This document shows positions 54,378 to 63,233 of a DNA stretch of 64,000 nucleotides, in pieces. This DNA comes from VXPQ01 sp964608315. Its GTDB lineage: Bacteria > Bacteroidota > Rhodothermia > Rhodothermales > VXPQ01. The first letter of the stretch is position 1. Every line of letters begins with the position of its first letter. The position numbers and the translations under genes are program-made. Under the pieces are notes generated by a model. That model was given only the letters and a program-made list of their open reading frames with translations, ran no database searches and was not told the origin of the DNA. The stretch is taken from contig CAZSNF010000001.1 of assembly GCA_964608315.1 (NCBI GenBank), positions 62,001-126,000 on the forward strand. Reading direction: 5' to 3'.

Positions 54378-54593
54378 AGTTATCTGGCGACGATGTGCGC
54401 CGGCAAGGCGCAGCACGTTACGCTTTCTGTCTACGACCTGCCTGGCCAGGAAGTGCGCGTACTGCTGGACGGGGCGTATCCGGCGGCCCGCTATCGCGTA
54501 CCGTTCGACGCATCGGGCCTTGCGAGCGGCGCATACCTCTACGTCCTTCGGACCGAATAGCAGACCGCCGTGCGGACGATGGCCCCGATGAAG
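54378..54593 (+). pseudogene. Remnant of a T9SS sorting domain
   Basis: In frame from ATG 54393: VTLSVYDLPGQEVRVLLDG, then FDASGLASGAYLYVLRTE, a TAG stop at 54558, and QTAVRTMAPMK after it. This is the end of a type IX sorting domain (compare VFDMAGRRVATLVDG...TMTLVR at 1700-1884) with an internal stop and no protein in front. It appears to be what is left of a secreted-protein gene between gltX and rpsA. Confidence 0.7.
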
Positions 54594-54617
54594 CAAGGGG
54601 CCACTCCGGGATCAAGA

Positions 54618-54640
54618 GGGCCTGTGGTTACCACAGACCC
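54618..54640 (-). terminator. Hairpin terminator downstream of rpsA
   Basis: On the minus strand GGGTCTGTGG, loop TAA, CCACAGGCCC, followed by TCTTGAT. Ten base pairs with one G-U/T mismatch, starting about ten bases after the rpsA stop. Well placed for rpsA termination. Confidence 0.6.
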
Positions 54641-54650
54641 GTTCCGCTTT

Positions 54651-56933
54651 CTACTTCTCCGCGTCTTTGCTCGGCGCCTTCTTTTTGGCCGGAGACTTTG
54701 CTCCCCTGGCGGCGCCTTGCTTCGCCGCAGAAGCCCTGGACGCTGTCTTTCGGGCCGGGGTCGCTTTCTTCTTTTCTCCTTTCTCTTCCTTTTCGAACTG
54801 CGCCTTCAGGTCCGCCAGGCCCGAAATATCTCCAAACGTGGTCCGGCCCGCCGCACTTGCGGCCTTCTGATATTTGCTGACCTCCCGGGATTCCCGCTTT
54901 TTCGATTCGCGCCGCACACGGTCTTCGCCGGCTTTTTGGGCGCGTACGGCGGCCCGTTCCTTCGCCACCTCGCTAAGCACAATCTCTTTCTGTTGGGGGT
55001 CGAACTTGATAACCCGCAATTCCAGCTCCTGTCCCGAGGGATAAAAGTCCTGGAAATTATGCGGCCCGTTTCGCAATTCGCTGGCTGGAGCGAAAGCTTC
55101 GACGCCAAGCGGCAGTTCGATCACAAGGCCGCCCTCGTTGGTGCGCACCACGGTCGCCTGCGTATCGGTTCCTTCGGCGTACGCCTTGGCGAACTGATTC
55201 CACGGATTCGTTTCCACTTGCTTGTGACCCAGCGAAATGCGCCGCGAGCCCTCGTCGATATTCAGAATCACGACGTCGAGGCTTTGTCCCTTGCGCATCA
55301 TTTCGTTCGGGTGGCGCACCTTCTTGGTCCAGGACAGGTCGGAGATATGCACCAGTCCGTCGATGCCCGGCTCAATGCCGACGAACACGCCGAAATTGGT
55401 GATGTTGCGAACCCTGCCCGTCATGACCGTACCCGGAGGATAGCGTTCCGAAATGCCATCCCACGGATCCGGTTCGAGCTGCTTCATGCCAAGAGAAATC
55501 TTCTTCCCTTGCTTGTCGATCTTGAGAATCTTGACGTTCACCAATTGACCCAGCGAAACCATCTGGCTCGGATGGCGAATGTGCTCCGTCCAACTCATTT
55601 CAGAGATATGGACAAGGCCCTCGATGCCTTTCTCCAGTTCCACGAAGGCGCCGTAATCCGTAATGGAAACAACCTTGCCTTCGATTGCGCCGCCTTCGAG
55701 ATATTTTTCGTCGATGGTTTCCCACGGATGCGGCTGGAGTTGCTTCAGGCCCAGCGAGATGCGCTGCCGGTCCTTGTCGTAATCCAGCACCACCACCGTA
55801 AGTTTCTCGTCGAGTTCCACCAGCTCGGAAGGATGGGAAACGCGGCCCCAGGAGAGGTCGGTGATGTGCAACAAGCCGTCCACGCCGCCCAGATCGACGA
55901 AAATGCCGAAGTCGGTGATGTTTTTGGCGATGCCCTCCAGAATCTGGCCGGGCTCCATGGTTGCAAGGATTTTCTCGCGCTGCGCCCCGAGTTCCTTTTC
56001 GATAAGGGCCTTGTGCGAAATAACGATGTTGTCGTTGGCCGGATTCAGTTTGACGATCTTGAATTCCATGCGCTTTTCGAGATACGTATCGAAATCGCGC
56101 ACCGGGCGAACGTCGATCTGCGAGCCGGGGAGGAAGGCTTCCATGTCGCCAATGTCGAGATTGACGATCATGCCGCCCTTGATTCGGCGGATGATCGTGC
56201 CTTCTATGATATCGCCCTTTTCATGGGCTTCCTCTATCCGTTGCCAGCGGCGCAACTCGTCGGCCCTGGTCTTCGACAATACGAGCTGCCCATGATAATC
56301 TTCCAGGCGCTCGACGAGGACTTCTACTTCGTCGCCAGGAGCAAGCGCATCGTCGAATTCATTCAGGGAGACGACGCCGTCGCTCTTGAAACCTATATCT
56401 ATAACTACATCCTTTTCTCCGACGCTTACGATGCGTCCCTGCACGATTTCCTGTTCGCGGACCGCCGTAAACGAGGCGGCGACCATTTCCTCCAGTTCTT
56501 TCCAGGATTGCGCCGCTTCCCGTTCTTCTTTGTCTCCTTGCGCAATTTCCTCAAGAGTTACGACCGGGCCAATAATCTCGCCCGTATATCCGATCGTATT
56601 TGGCGTATCGCCGTTTTGCTGCTCGGAAACCGGCGCCGCAGACGCGGCATCGTCGCCGGTTTCTTCCTGGTTGACCGGCGGCTCGGACGGCTCCGACGGC
56701 TCCGCATCCGCGGGCGTCCCGACAGCAGCGTCCTCAGGCGGCGCCTCCTTCTTTTTTTTCGGAATAGCGGACGCCGTTTCCAAATTTGCCCCCTGCGGGA
56801 CGCTCGCTGGCGCCTGTGCGTTTTCTTCTGCAGGCGCCGGGGCTTGTTCTGCAGGGGATTCGTTGCCGTTCGATGCGGTATCGTTGGTAAGAATTTCCTC
56901 GTTTTGCGTAATTTCTTGCGGGTTTTCGGTCAT
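54651..56933 (-). CDS. rpsA: 30S ribosomal protein S1, extended form
   Basis: A 760-residue S1 protein, longer than the ~560 of E. coli. Six S1 RNA-binding domains are visible between ~160 and ~660, e.g. GRIVSVGEKDVVIDIGFKSDG, GTIIRRIKGGMIVNLDIGD, GIAKNITDFGIFVDLGGVDG, GKVVSITDYGAFVELEKGIEG, GRVRNITNFGVFVGIEPGIDG and a last more diverged one. The extra length is an acidic Pro/Glu/Ala-rich N-terminal arm (~1-145) and a Lys/Ala-rich C-terminal tail (KKKATPARKTAS...). Both are common in Bacteroidota S1. S1 recruits mRNA to the 30S subunit. The neighbour upstream on the same strand is cmk, the classical arrangement. Confidence 0.95.
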   Translation of the reverse strand: MTENPQEITQNEEILTNDTASNGNESPAEQAPAPAEENAQAPASVPQGANLETASAIPKKKKEAPPEDAAVGTPADAEPSEPSEPPVNQEETGDDAASAAPVSEQQNGDTPNTIGYTGEIIGPVVTLEEIAQGDKEEREAAQSWKELEEMVAASFTAVREQEIVQGRIVSVGEKDVVIDIGFKSDGVVSLNEFDDALAPGDEVEVLVERLEDYHGQLVLSKTRADELRRWQRIEEAHEKGDIIEGTIIRRIKGGMIVNLDIGDMEAFLPGSQIDVRPVRDFDTYLEKRMEFKIVKLNPANDNIVISHKALIEKELGAQREKILATMEPGQILEGIAKNITDFGIFVDLGGVDGLLHITDLSWGRVSHPSELVELDEKLTVVVLDYDKDRQRISLGLKQLQPHPWETIDEKYLEGGAIEGKVVSITDYGAFVELEKGIEGLVHISEMSWTEHIRHPSQMVSLGQLVNVKILKIDKQGKKISLGMKQLEPDPWDGISERYPPGTVMTGRVRNITNFGVFVGIEPGIDGLVHISDLSWTKKVRHPNEMMRKGQSLDVVILNIDEGSRRISLGHKQVETNPWNQFAKAYAEGTDTQATVVRTNEGGLVIELPLGVEAFAPASELRNGPHNFQDFYPSGQELELRVIKFDPQQKEIVLSEVAKERAAVRAQKAGEDRVRRESKKRESREVSKYQKAASAAGRTTFGDISGLADLKAQFEKEEKGEKKKATPARKTASRASAAKQGAARGAKSPAKKKAPSKDAEK

Positions 56934-57178
56934 AAGGCTGGTTTTTCAGGGAAATTTCCGCAAATCCGGGCGCGCGTCGAAAATCCTTATCTGTCGGCGC
57001 AAGCAGCGCCGTTCGGTTTTTCCCTGCATTACAAGGCGCCGCCTGGCAACCCTTTCTGCGCCGTGCAGCCCTCTCGTGGCGTTTACGTGAATGTTGATCT
57101 GATCGCCAGAAAGGGACTGTCCGCCGGAGGCGCGCTGCGCCGCCGGGGCCATGGCGATCATTTTTCATACATCCCCCA

Positions 57179-57874
57179 TTATACGTATGAGGATTTCGCT
57201 CGTTCCCGCGCCGCCCGAACAACCATTTCCACCTGCTCGCGGATCGCGATGTGCGACGTGTCTATTTCAACGGTCCCTTCCGCCTTGCGCAGGGGAGAAA
57301 CTTGCCGATAAATGTCCCGCTCATCCCGCGCGCGAATGTCTTCCAGCACATCCTCAAACGATATATCGGGGTTCTTCTCCCGCAATTCATCGTACCGTCG
57401 TCGCGCGCGCAGGGCCACGTCGGCCTCCATAAACACTTTTACCTCTGCGTCCGGGAACACGATCGTCCCGATGTCGCGTCCTTCAAGGACCACGCCCCCT
57501 CGCCTTTTTTCTTCCGCCCGGGCAATGCGCCGTTGTTCCCGAACCATCCGCTCGCGCACCTCCGGAATCGCAGCCACCCGACTGGCGGCTTCCGTTACCT
57601 GGCGAGTTCGGATGTCTTCGGTTACGTTTTGTCCGTTCAGCAAAATGCGTACGCCGTCCGGGCCGAAATCCATATTCAGACGAATGCCCGCAAGCAATTC
57701 GCGAAACGCTTCTCCGGGCGGCGCCTCCGCCGGCAACCCGGACCGGATAAACGCAAGCGCGACCGTCCGGTACATAGCCCCGGTATCCACATATACATAG
57801 CCGAGCCGCTTGGCCACTGCGCGGGCCGTGGTCGATTTTCCCGACCCGGCCGGTCCATCTATGGCGATAATCAC
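57179..57874 (-). CDS. cmk: Cytidylate kinase
   Basis: A 231-residue (d)CMP kinase that phosphorylates CMP and dCMP with ATP. It starts with GTG (57872-57874) at VIIAIDGPAGSGKSTTARAVA, which contains the P-loop. Further motifs are GYVYVDTGAMYRTVAL, the GRDIGTIVFPDAEVKVF nucleotide-binding segment and RDERD. Length is normal. It lies upstream of rpsA on the same strand, separated by 245 bases without an apparent gene, and just downstream of a repeat element whose left end is 19 bases from its start codon, so the element may carry or disturb its promoter. Confidence 0.95.
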   Translation of the reverse strand: MIIAIDGPAGSGKSTTARAVAKRLGYVYVDTGAMYRTVALAFIRSGLPAEAPPGEAFRELLAGIRLNMDFGPDGVRILLNGQNVTEDIRTRQVTEAASRVAAIPEVRERMVREQRRIARAEEKRRGGVVLEGRDIGTIVFPDAEVKVFMEADVALRARRRYDELREKNPDISFEDVLEDIRARDERDIYRQVSPLRKAEGTVEIDTSHIAIREQVEMVVRAARERAKSSYV

Positions 57875-57892
57875 GTACTTTTGCTATTAGGG

Positions 57893-58153
57893 TAAGGATA
57901 CTCTGATTAAGTCCACAAAGTTCAGAGGCTTGCGAGGAGTGTGCTGGCAAGGAATGACGAAGCAATGTGGCAGGCTCCACATAATGAGGAATGACACAGC
58001 CAGCACACTCCTCGCAGTCTCCCGAAGGGCGCGTCACGTACGGAACGCATCGAATCTACAGTGTTTTCTGTTGATTTTGACGATGCAAGCATGGCGACCT
58101 TTGCGGATGAACGTGACGCGCTGAACGAAGTGGTTTTGATCAGAGTATCCTTA
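57893..58153. mobile_element. Full-length TAAGGATAC-family element (261 bases, fold-back)
   Basis: Termini TAAGGATACTCTGATTAA (57893-57910) and, inverted, TTGATCAGAGTATCCTTA (58136-58153). Internally GCGAGGAGTGTGCTGGC (57932-57948) faces its inverted copy GCCAGCACACTCCTCGC near 57998-58015, around two copies of GGAATGAC. The right half recurs at 19669-19812, the left half at 6318-6400, and a compact fusion at 44443-44598. No transposase, no ORF of note, no evident target duplication. It fills the gap between the divergent cmk and methyltransferase genes. Confidence 0.8.
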
Positions 58154-58203
58154 AATGCGCAATCCATGCAACATTGCGTCCGGGAGGCGCAGGCAAAGCA
58201 TTC

Positions 58204-58794
58204 ATGCGTAAACTAAGACGCGAAGAAATACCCCGTCCGGATCCGAAAACGGCGAATGCGCTTGCCGGACACCCCGTTTGCGTACTCCTCGACAATGTAC
58301 GATCTATCTACAATGTCGGAGCGATGTTCCGCGCGTCGGACGCGGCGCTCGTTGAAAAATTGTACTTGACAGGCATCACCGGAACGCCGGAGAACCGGAG
58401 GTTGCACAAGACGGCCCTGGGGGCGCAAGATACGGTCCGATGGGAATACCAGGCGGATCCGCTTTCTGTCGCGCGGGCGCTCAGGCGCAAGGGGTATACG
58501 ATCGGCGTACTGGAAATAACAGACTGTCCCACGCCCACAACCGACGTCGCGGAATCTTTTTTTCCGCTTTGCCTTATCGTAGGCAACGAATTGCACGGCG
58601 TCCGCGATTGCCTGGTGGCCGAAGCGGACGTAGCGTTCGAAATACCGCAATTCGGGGCCAAACAATCGCTGAACGCAGCCGTGGCGTACGGCGTCGCCAT
58701 ATTCGACATCGTCCGGGCGTACCGGCGGAGCGCTGGATTCGACAGTCGCCTGCCGCCTGCCGACGGCGACAGCAAGGAGGCGTCGCATGGATAA
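58204..58794 (+). CDS. SpoU/TrmH-family RNA 2'-O-methyltransferase
   Basis: A 196-residue knotted methyltransferase; ATG 58204 (MRKLRREEIPRPDP) is preferred over an upstream ATG at 58174 that follows the repeat element directly. SPOUT motifs: LLDNVRSIYNVGAMFRASDA (motif 1), LCLIVGNELHGV (motif 2) and IPQFGAKQSLNAAVAYGVAIFDI (motif 3, forming the SAM knot). Targets are ribose 2'-OH groups of tRNA or rRNA; which one is unknown. Its end overlaps the start of the methylmalonyl-CoA mutase gene by eight bases. Confidence 0.85.
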   Translation: MRKLRREEIPRPDPKTANALAGHPVCVLLDNVRSIYNVGAMFRASDAALVEKLYLTGITGTPENRRLHKTALGAQDTVRWEYQADPLSVARALRRKGYTIGVLEITDCPTPTTDVAESFFPLCLIVGNELHGVRDCLVAEADVAFEIPQFGAKQSLNAAVAYGVAIFDIVRAYRRSAGFDSRLPPADGDSKEASHG

Positions 58795-61700
58795 GATGGA
58801 CAAGAACGCGCCGCCCGCCTGCGGCGCAAACGGGCTTTTCGACGCTTTTCCTCCGGTTTCGACCGAAACCTGGGAGGCGCTGATTCGGAAAGCGCTCAAC
58901 CGAAAGGAAGGCGAGGAGCTTCCTTGCTGGACGCCGTGCGAGGGGGTCGCGCTCCGACCCTGGGGCCGCTCCGAAGATCTTGCCGGGATTCCGCATCTGG
59001 ATTCCGAAAACAAACGCATTGCCCCGATTCCGGCTTCCTGGCAGATTGCGCAGCAGATTCCCGTCGGGGATTTCGACGAAACCCGACGGCGCATCGACGA
59101 CGCCGTGCGCGGCGGGGTGGAGCGGCCCGGATTGTCGTTTCCGGCCTTCCGGACGGCGCAGGCCGCGGATATTGCGGCGCTGCTGGACGGTCTCGGCGTC
59201 GAAGCTGCGCCGATCCATATCGAGGCGGGCGAACGAAGCCTTGGGCTGCTCGAAGAATGGCTTGGCCTTGCTTCGCAGGGCCCGGCGGCCTCCGCTTCGT
59301 GCTCTGCGGCCTATGATCCGTTCGACATACGCGCCCGCTCAGGGCGTTTTCCGGACGGCTGGCCGGATCGCGCCGCCCGTTTTCTGAGCAATGCGATGGA
59401 CCGGAGCGACGGCTCCGCCCGCCCGCCCCGGTTTTTACGCGCCGCCGCCGAACCGCGCCGGAGGGACGGCCTTGTCGAGGAAACCGCCCGGATTCTCGTC
59501 GCAACGGCGGGCTATCTCGCGCACCTTTCCGACCGGGGACTTGCTCCGGAGCGCGTCCTGAGCGCCCTGTATGTTTCGGTTTCGACGAGTTCGTCCTTTT
59601 TAACGGAAATCGCCCGCCTCAGGGCGTTGCGGCTGCTGGTTCCGCAGGTAGCGCAAGCGTTCGGCCTTGCGCGGAGCGAAACCGTCGAATTGCGCGCCGT
59701 CGTCGCCCGCGAAGCGCCGCCCCCCGACGATCCGTACGCCAACCTCTTGCGGGCCGCCGCGCAAGCGGTCGCCGCCGTGGTCGGAACCTGCGACGTGCTG
59801 ACGGTGCATCCTTTCGACGCGGCGGACGGGGGGCCATCGGACAGCGCGTTGCGCCTGGCCCGGAATCTTCAGCATATTCTTCGCCATGAAGCCCGCCTCG
59901 GCAAGGTGAACGACCCCGCTGCCGGGAGCTACTCGATAGAGGTTCTTACGGACCGGATTGCGCGAGCGACATGGGAAGCGTTTCGGGATATGATCTCCCG
60001 CGAAGCATGGTCTGCGCCGTGTCCGGATTTTTCGGCGGCGTATCGACCGCCGTTGTTCCGGCCCGCCCGACGCGGCAAGCCATGGCGCGAAATCGAAGGG
60101 GTCGACGAGCGTCCGGCGTACGGCCCCGAATCGCTCAAGGGACTCCGCCACCTCGAGTATGTCGCTGGCGCGCCGCCGTTTTTGCGCGGCCCGTACGCAG
60201 GGATGTACCTTGTGCGCCCCTGGACCATCCGGCAGTATGCGGGTTTTTCGACGGCGGAGGAATCGAACGTTTTTTATCGCCGCGCGCTGGCCGCCGGGCA
60301 AAAGGGCCTCTCCATCGCGTTCGATCTGCCCACGCACCGGGGGTACGACTCCGATCACGAGCGCGTCGCGGCGGATGTCGGCAAGGCGGGCGTCGCCGTC
60401 GATACGGTCGAGGACATGAAACGGCTCTTCGAAGGAATTCCTCTGGACCAGATGTCCGTTTCCATGACCATGAACGGGGCCGTCTTGCCCGTCATGGCTT
60501 TTTATATCGTGGCGGCGGAAGAGCAGGGCGCGTCCGCCGCAACGCTTTCCGGCACCATTCAGAACGACATTCTGAAAGAGTTCATGGTGCGCAATACGTA
60601 CATCTATCCTCCCGGCCCGTCCATGCGTATCGTGGCGGACATATTCCGGTACGCCGCCGCCCGCATGCCGCGGTTCAACGCCATTTCGGTCAGCGGCTAC
60701 CATATGCAGGAGGCAGGCGCCACGGCGGACCTCGAACTGGCCTATACGCTTGCCGACGGACTGGAATATCTCCGCACGGGCCTCAAGGCAGGGCTGCGAA
60801 TCGACGATTTCGCTCCCCGCATTTCTTTTTTCTGGGGGACAGGGATGCGCCACTTTATGGAAATCGCCAAACTGCGGGCTGCGCGGCTGCTTTGGGCGAA
60901 AATCGTCCGGCGGTTCTCCCCTGAAAACCCGAAATCCATGGCGCTGCGCGCGCACTGCCAGACTTCCGGCTGGAGCCTTACCGAGCAGGACCCGTACAAT
61001 AACGTGGCTCGCACTTGCCTGGAAGCCTTGTCCGCCGCGCTGGGACATACCCAGTCGTTGCACACGAATGCGCTTGACGAAGCCATGGCGCTGCCTACGG
61101 AGGCTTCCGCGCGAATTGCGCGCAACACGCAAACATATTTACAGCGGGAAACGGATATTACGCAGGCCATCGACCCAATGGGCGGGTCGTATTACGTGGA
61201 AACGCTGACGGATCGGCTGGCGCGGCGCGCCTGGGCGCTGATTGAGGAAATCGAGGAGGCCGGAGGCATGGCCGAGGCTATCGAGGCAGGCATTCCCATG
61301 GCCCGCATCGAAGAAGCTGCGGCCCGGAAGCAGGCGCGCATCGACGCCGGGGAGGAGACGATCACAGGCGTCAACCGGTTCGAACCGCCGGAGGAAGAAC
61401 CGATCAACGTGCTGGAAATAGATCATGCCGCCGTCCGGGAGGCGCAAATAGCGCGGCTTCGCGCCGTTCGGGCGTCCCGCGACGATGAAGCCGTGCGGCA
61501 GGCCCTCGAGGCGCTGACCGCATGCGCCCGCACGGGGGAAGGCAATCTGCTGGCGTACGCCGCGGAGGCTGCCCGGCGGCGGGCTACCCTCGGCGAAATA
61601 TCCCTCGCTATGGAAAAAGAATTCGGAAGACATCGCGCTCGCCGCAGCATGGCCGGAGGGGCGTATGTCCGCGCCCGCGCGTCCGGAGAAACGCCGGAAG

Positions 61701-62146
61701 AAATCCTCCGGCTTGCAAGCGTTTTCGCCGACCGGGCGGGCCGTCGCCCGCGCATCCTCGTGGCGAAAATCGGACAGGACGGGCACGACCGGGGCGCGAA
61801 AGTGATTGCGACGGCTTTTGCGGACATGGGGTTCGACGTGGATGTCGGGCCGTTATTCCAGACGCCCGGCGAGGTTGCCTTGCAGGCCGTCGAAAACGAT
61901 GTGCATATTCTCGGCGTTTCCACGCTTGCCGGGGGACACAAGGCCTTTCTGCCCGAAGTGATCGCCGCGCTGCGCAAGATGGGCCGGGAGGATATTCGCG
62001 TGGTGGTCGGCGGGGTCGTTCCCCGAAAGGACTATGCGTTTCTGCGCGCGGCGGGCGTGTCCGAAATTTTCGGTCCCGGCACTCCGGTGACGGACGCGGC
62101 GTCCCGGATTCTTGTCGGGATGATCGAGGAGGGCGGCGCGTCGTGA
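58787..62146 (+). CDS. mutAB: Methylmalonyl-CoA mutase, small and large subunits fused
   Basis: A 1119-residue protein. Residues ~20-410 are a small-subunit (MutA-like) barrel (VSTETWEALIRKAL, SALYVSVSTSSSFLTEIARLRALR, LGKVNDPAAGSYSIEVLT) without a B12 domain. Residues ~425-1119 are a complete large subunit: GPYAGMYLVRPWTIRQYAGF, SIAFDLPTHRGYDSDH, MSVSMTMNGAVLPVMAFYI, DPMGGSYYVETLTDRL, then the adenosylcobalamin domain with KIGQDGHDRGAKVIATAFADM (His ligand). It isomerises methylmalonyl-CoA and succinyl-CoA in propionate metabolism. In most bacteria these are two genes; here the frame is uninterrupted. The MeaB gene starts within its stop codon (GTGA). A sequencing error joining two genes is unlikely, since linker codons are continuous, but is not excluded. 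Confidence 0.88.
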   Translation: MDKMDKNAPPACGANGLFDAFPPVSTETWEALIRKALNRKEGEELPCWTPCEGVALRPWGRSEDLAGIPHLDSENKRIAPIPASWQIAQQIPVGDFDETRRRIDDAVRGGVERPGLSFPAFRTAQAADIAALLDGLGVEAAPIHIEAGERSLGLLEEWLGLASQGPAASASCSAAYDPFDIRARSGRFPDGWPDRAARFLSNAMDRSDGSARPPRFLRAAAEPRRRDGLVEETARILVATAGYLAHLSDRGLAPERVLSALYVSVSTSSSFLTEIARLRALRLLVPQVAQAFGLARSETVELRAVVAREAPPPDDPYANLLRAAAQAVAAVVGTCDVLTVHPFDAADGGPSDSALRLARNLQHILRHEARLGKVNDPAAGSYSIEVLTDRIARATWEAFRDMISREAWSAPCPDFSAAYRPPLFRPARRGKPWREIEGVDERPAYGPESLKGLRHLEYVAGAPPFLRGPYAGMYLVRPWTIRQYAGFSTAEESNVFYRRALAAGQKGLSIAFDLPTHRGYDSDHERVAADVGKAGVAVDTVEDMKRLFEGIPLDQMSVSMTMNGAVLPVMAFYIVAAEEQGASAATLSGTIQNDILKEFMVRNTYIYPPGPSMRIVADIFRYAAARMPRFNAISVSGYHMQEAGATADLELAYTLADGLEYLRTGLKAGLRIDDFAPRISFFWGTGMRHFMEIAKLRAARLLWAKIVRRFSPENPKSMALRAHCQTSGWSLTEQDPYNNVARTCLEALSAALGHTQSLHTNALDEAMALPTEASARIARNTQTYLQRETDITQAIDPMGGSYYVETLTDRLARRAWALIEEIEEAGGMAEAIEAGIPMARIEEAAARKQARIDAGEETITGVNRFEPPEEEPINVLEIDHAAVREAQIARLRAVRASRDDEAVRQALEALTACARTGEGNLLAYAAEAARRRATLGEISLAMEKEFGRHRARRSMAGGAYVRARASGETPEEILRLASVFADRAGRRPRILVAKIGQDGHDRGAKVIATAFADMGFDVDVGPLFQTPGEVALQAVENDVHILGVSTLAGGHKAFLPEVIAALRKMGREDIRVVVGGVVPRKDYAFLRAAGVSEIFGPGTPVTDAASRILVGMIEEGGAS

Positions 62147-63144
62147 TTTTCCCCCCTGTAGAAAAACTGTTCGAAGGGATTCGGGAGGGGGACCGCGCCC
62201 TGCTGGCGCGCGGCATTACCCTCATGGAAAGCGCCCATCCCGATCACCGGAAACTTGCGAGAGCCCTGCTTGACGCCTGCCTGCCCTTGTCGGGTACGGC
62301 CATCCGCATCGGGATCACCGGAGCGCCCGGCGTGGGGAAAAGCACGTTCATCGAATCGCTTGGCGTCCGGCTGGTCGTGAACGAAAATCGTCGCGTGGCG
62401 GCGCTGGCCTATGATCCGGCGAGCGAGCGTACGGGAGGCAGCATTCTTGGAGACAAGACGCGCATGACGCGCCTCGCCGCGCACCCGAACGCTTTCGTAC
62501 GACCTGCGCCCGGCAAGCGGCGGGCGGGAGGCGTCGGGGACGGAACGCGCGAGAGCATCATCCTGTGCGAAGCAGCCGGGTACGATACGGTGTTCGTCGA
62601 AACGGTAGGCTCTGGCCAGGCGGAAACGACGGTGAGCGACATGGTGGATTTTCTGATGCTCCTGACGCTGCCCGGGTCGGGAGACGAGTTGCAGGGGGTA
62701 AAGCGCGGCGTGATGGAACAGGCGGAAATCGTGGTCTTCACCAAAGAGGACGCGCATACGCCGAAAGCGATGCGCCTGGAGGCCCGGCGCATGAAATCGG
62801 CGCTGAGGCTTTTTCCGCTCAAGGAATCCGGCTGGATCCCGACCGTGCACACCTGCTCCGCCCAAAAGGAATCCGGCCTGGATATGATCCGCAAAGATAT
62901 GCGGGAGTACGAGCGCCTGGTGAAATCGTCGGAGTACCTTGCCCGGCGGCGACGCAAACAGATCGGCTCCTGGCTGTGCGAAACGCTCGAAGCGCGCCTC
63001 CTCGAAACGGTGCGGGCCGACGCAAGCGTCAACCGTTTGCTGGAAGAGTACGAGGAGCGGGCCGCCCGGGGCGAAATAGCCGTGGCCGCCGCCGCGGATC
63101 TTTTACTGAAGGCGTTTATGGAAGGGAATGGAGGAAGGGTGTAA
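62143..63144 (+). CDS. meaB: Methylmalonyl-CoA mutase-associated GTPase MeaB
   Basis: A 333-residue G3E-type GTPase that gates cofactor loading and protects the mutase. GTG 62143 is the start, overlapping the mutase stop (GTGA). Motifs: GITGAPGVGKSTFIESLG (P-loop), DPASERTGGSILGDKTRM, DTVFVETVGSGQAETTVSDMVD (switch/Walker B) and VFTKEDAHTPKA, where the usual NKAD-type guanine motif is changed. The loop normally reading close to SPSSGTLGG is APGKRRAGGVG here. Overlap and function both tie it to the mutase encoded upstream. Confidence 0.92.
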   Translation: MIFPPVEKLFEGIREGDRALLARGITLMESAHPDHRKLARALLDACLPLSGTAIRIGITGAPGVGKSTFIESLGVRLVVNENRRVAALAYDPASERTGGSILGDKTRMTRLAAHPNAFVRPAPGKRRAGGVGDGTRESIILCEAAGYDTVFVETVGSGQAETTVSDMVDFLMLLTLPGSGDELQGVKRGVMEQAEIVVFTKEDAHTPKAMRLEARRMKSALRLFPLKESGWIPTVHTCSAQKESGLDMIRKDMREYERLVKSSEYLARRRRKQIGSWLCETLEARLLETVRADASVNRLLEEYEERAARGEIAVAAAADLLLKAFMEGNGGRV

Positions 63145-63211
63145 GCGTATAATTCGTTGCTGCACAATAAAATAAACCATTTGTCTTCAAGTTTTGAGTA
63201 ATAGGCGGGAA

Positions 63212-63230
63212 CGCCGAAGAAGCCTCGGCG
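63212..63230 (-). terminator. Weak hairpin between convergent genes
   Basis: CGCCGA and TCGGCG form a six-base stem around seven bases, just beyond the end of the aldehyde dehydrogenase gene. No T tract; weak candidate. Confidence 0.25.
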
Positions 63231-63233
63231 GCT

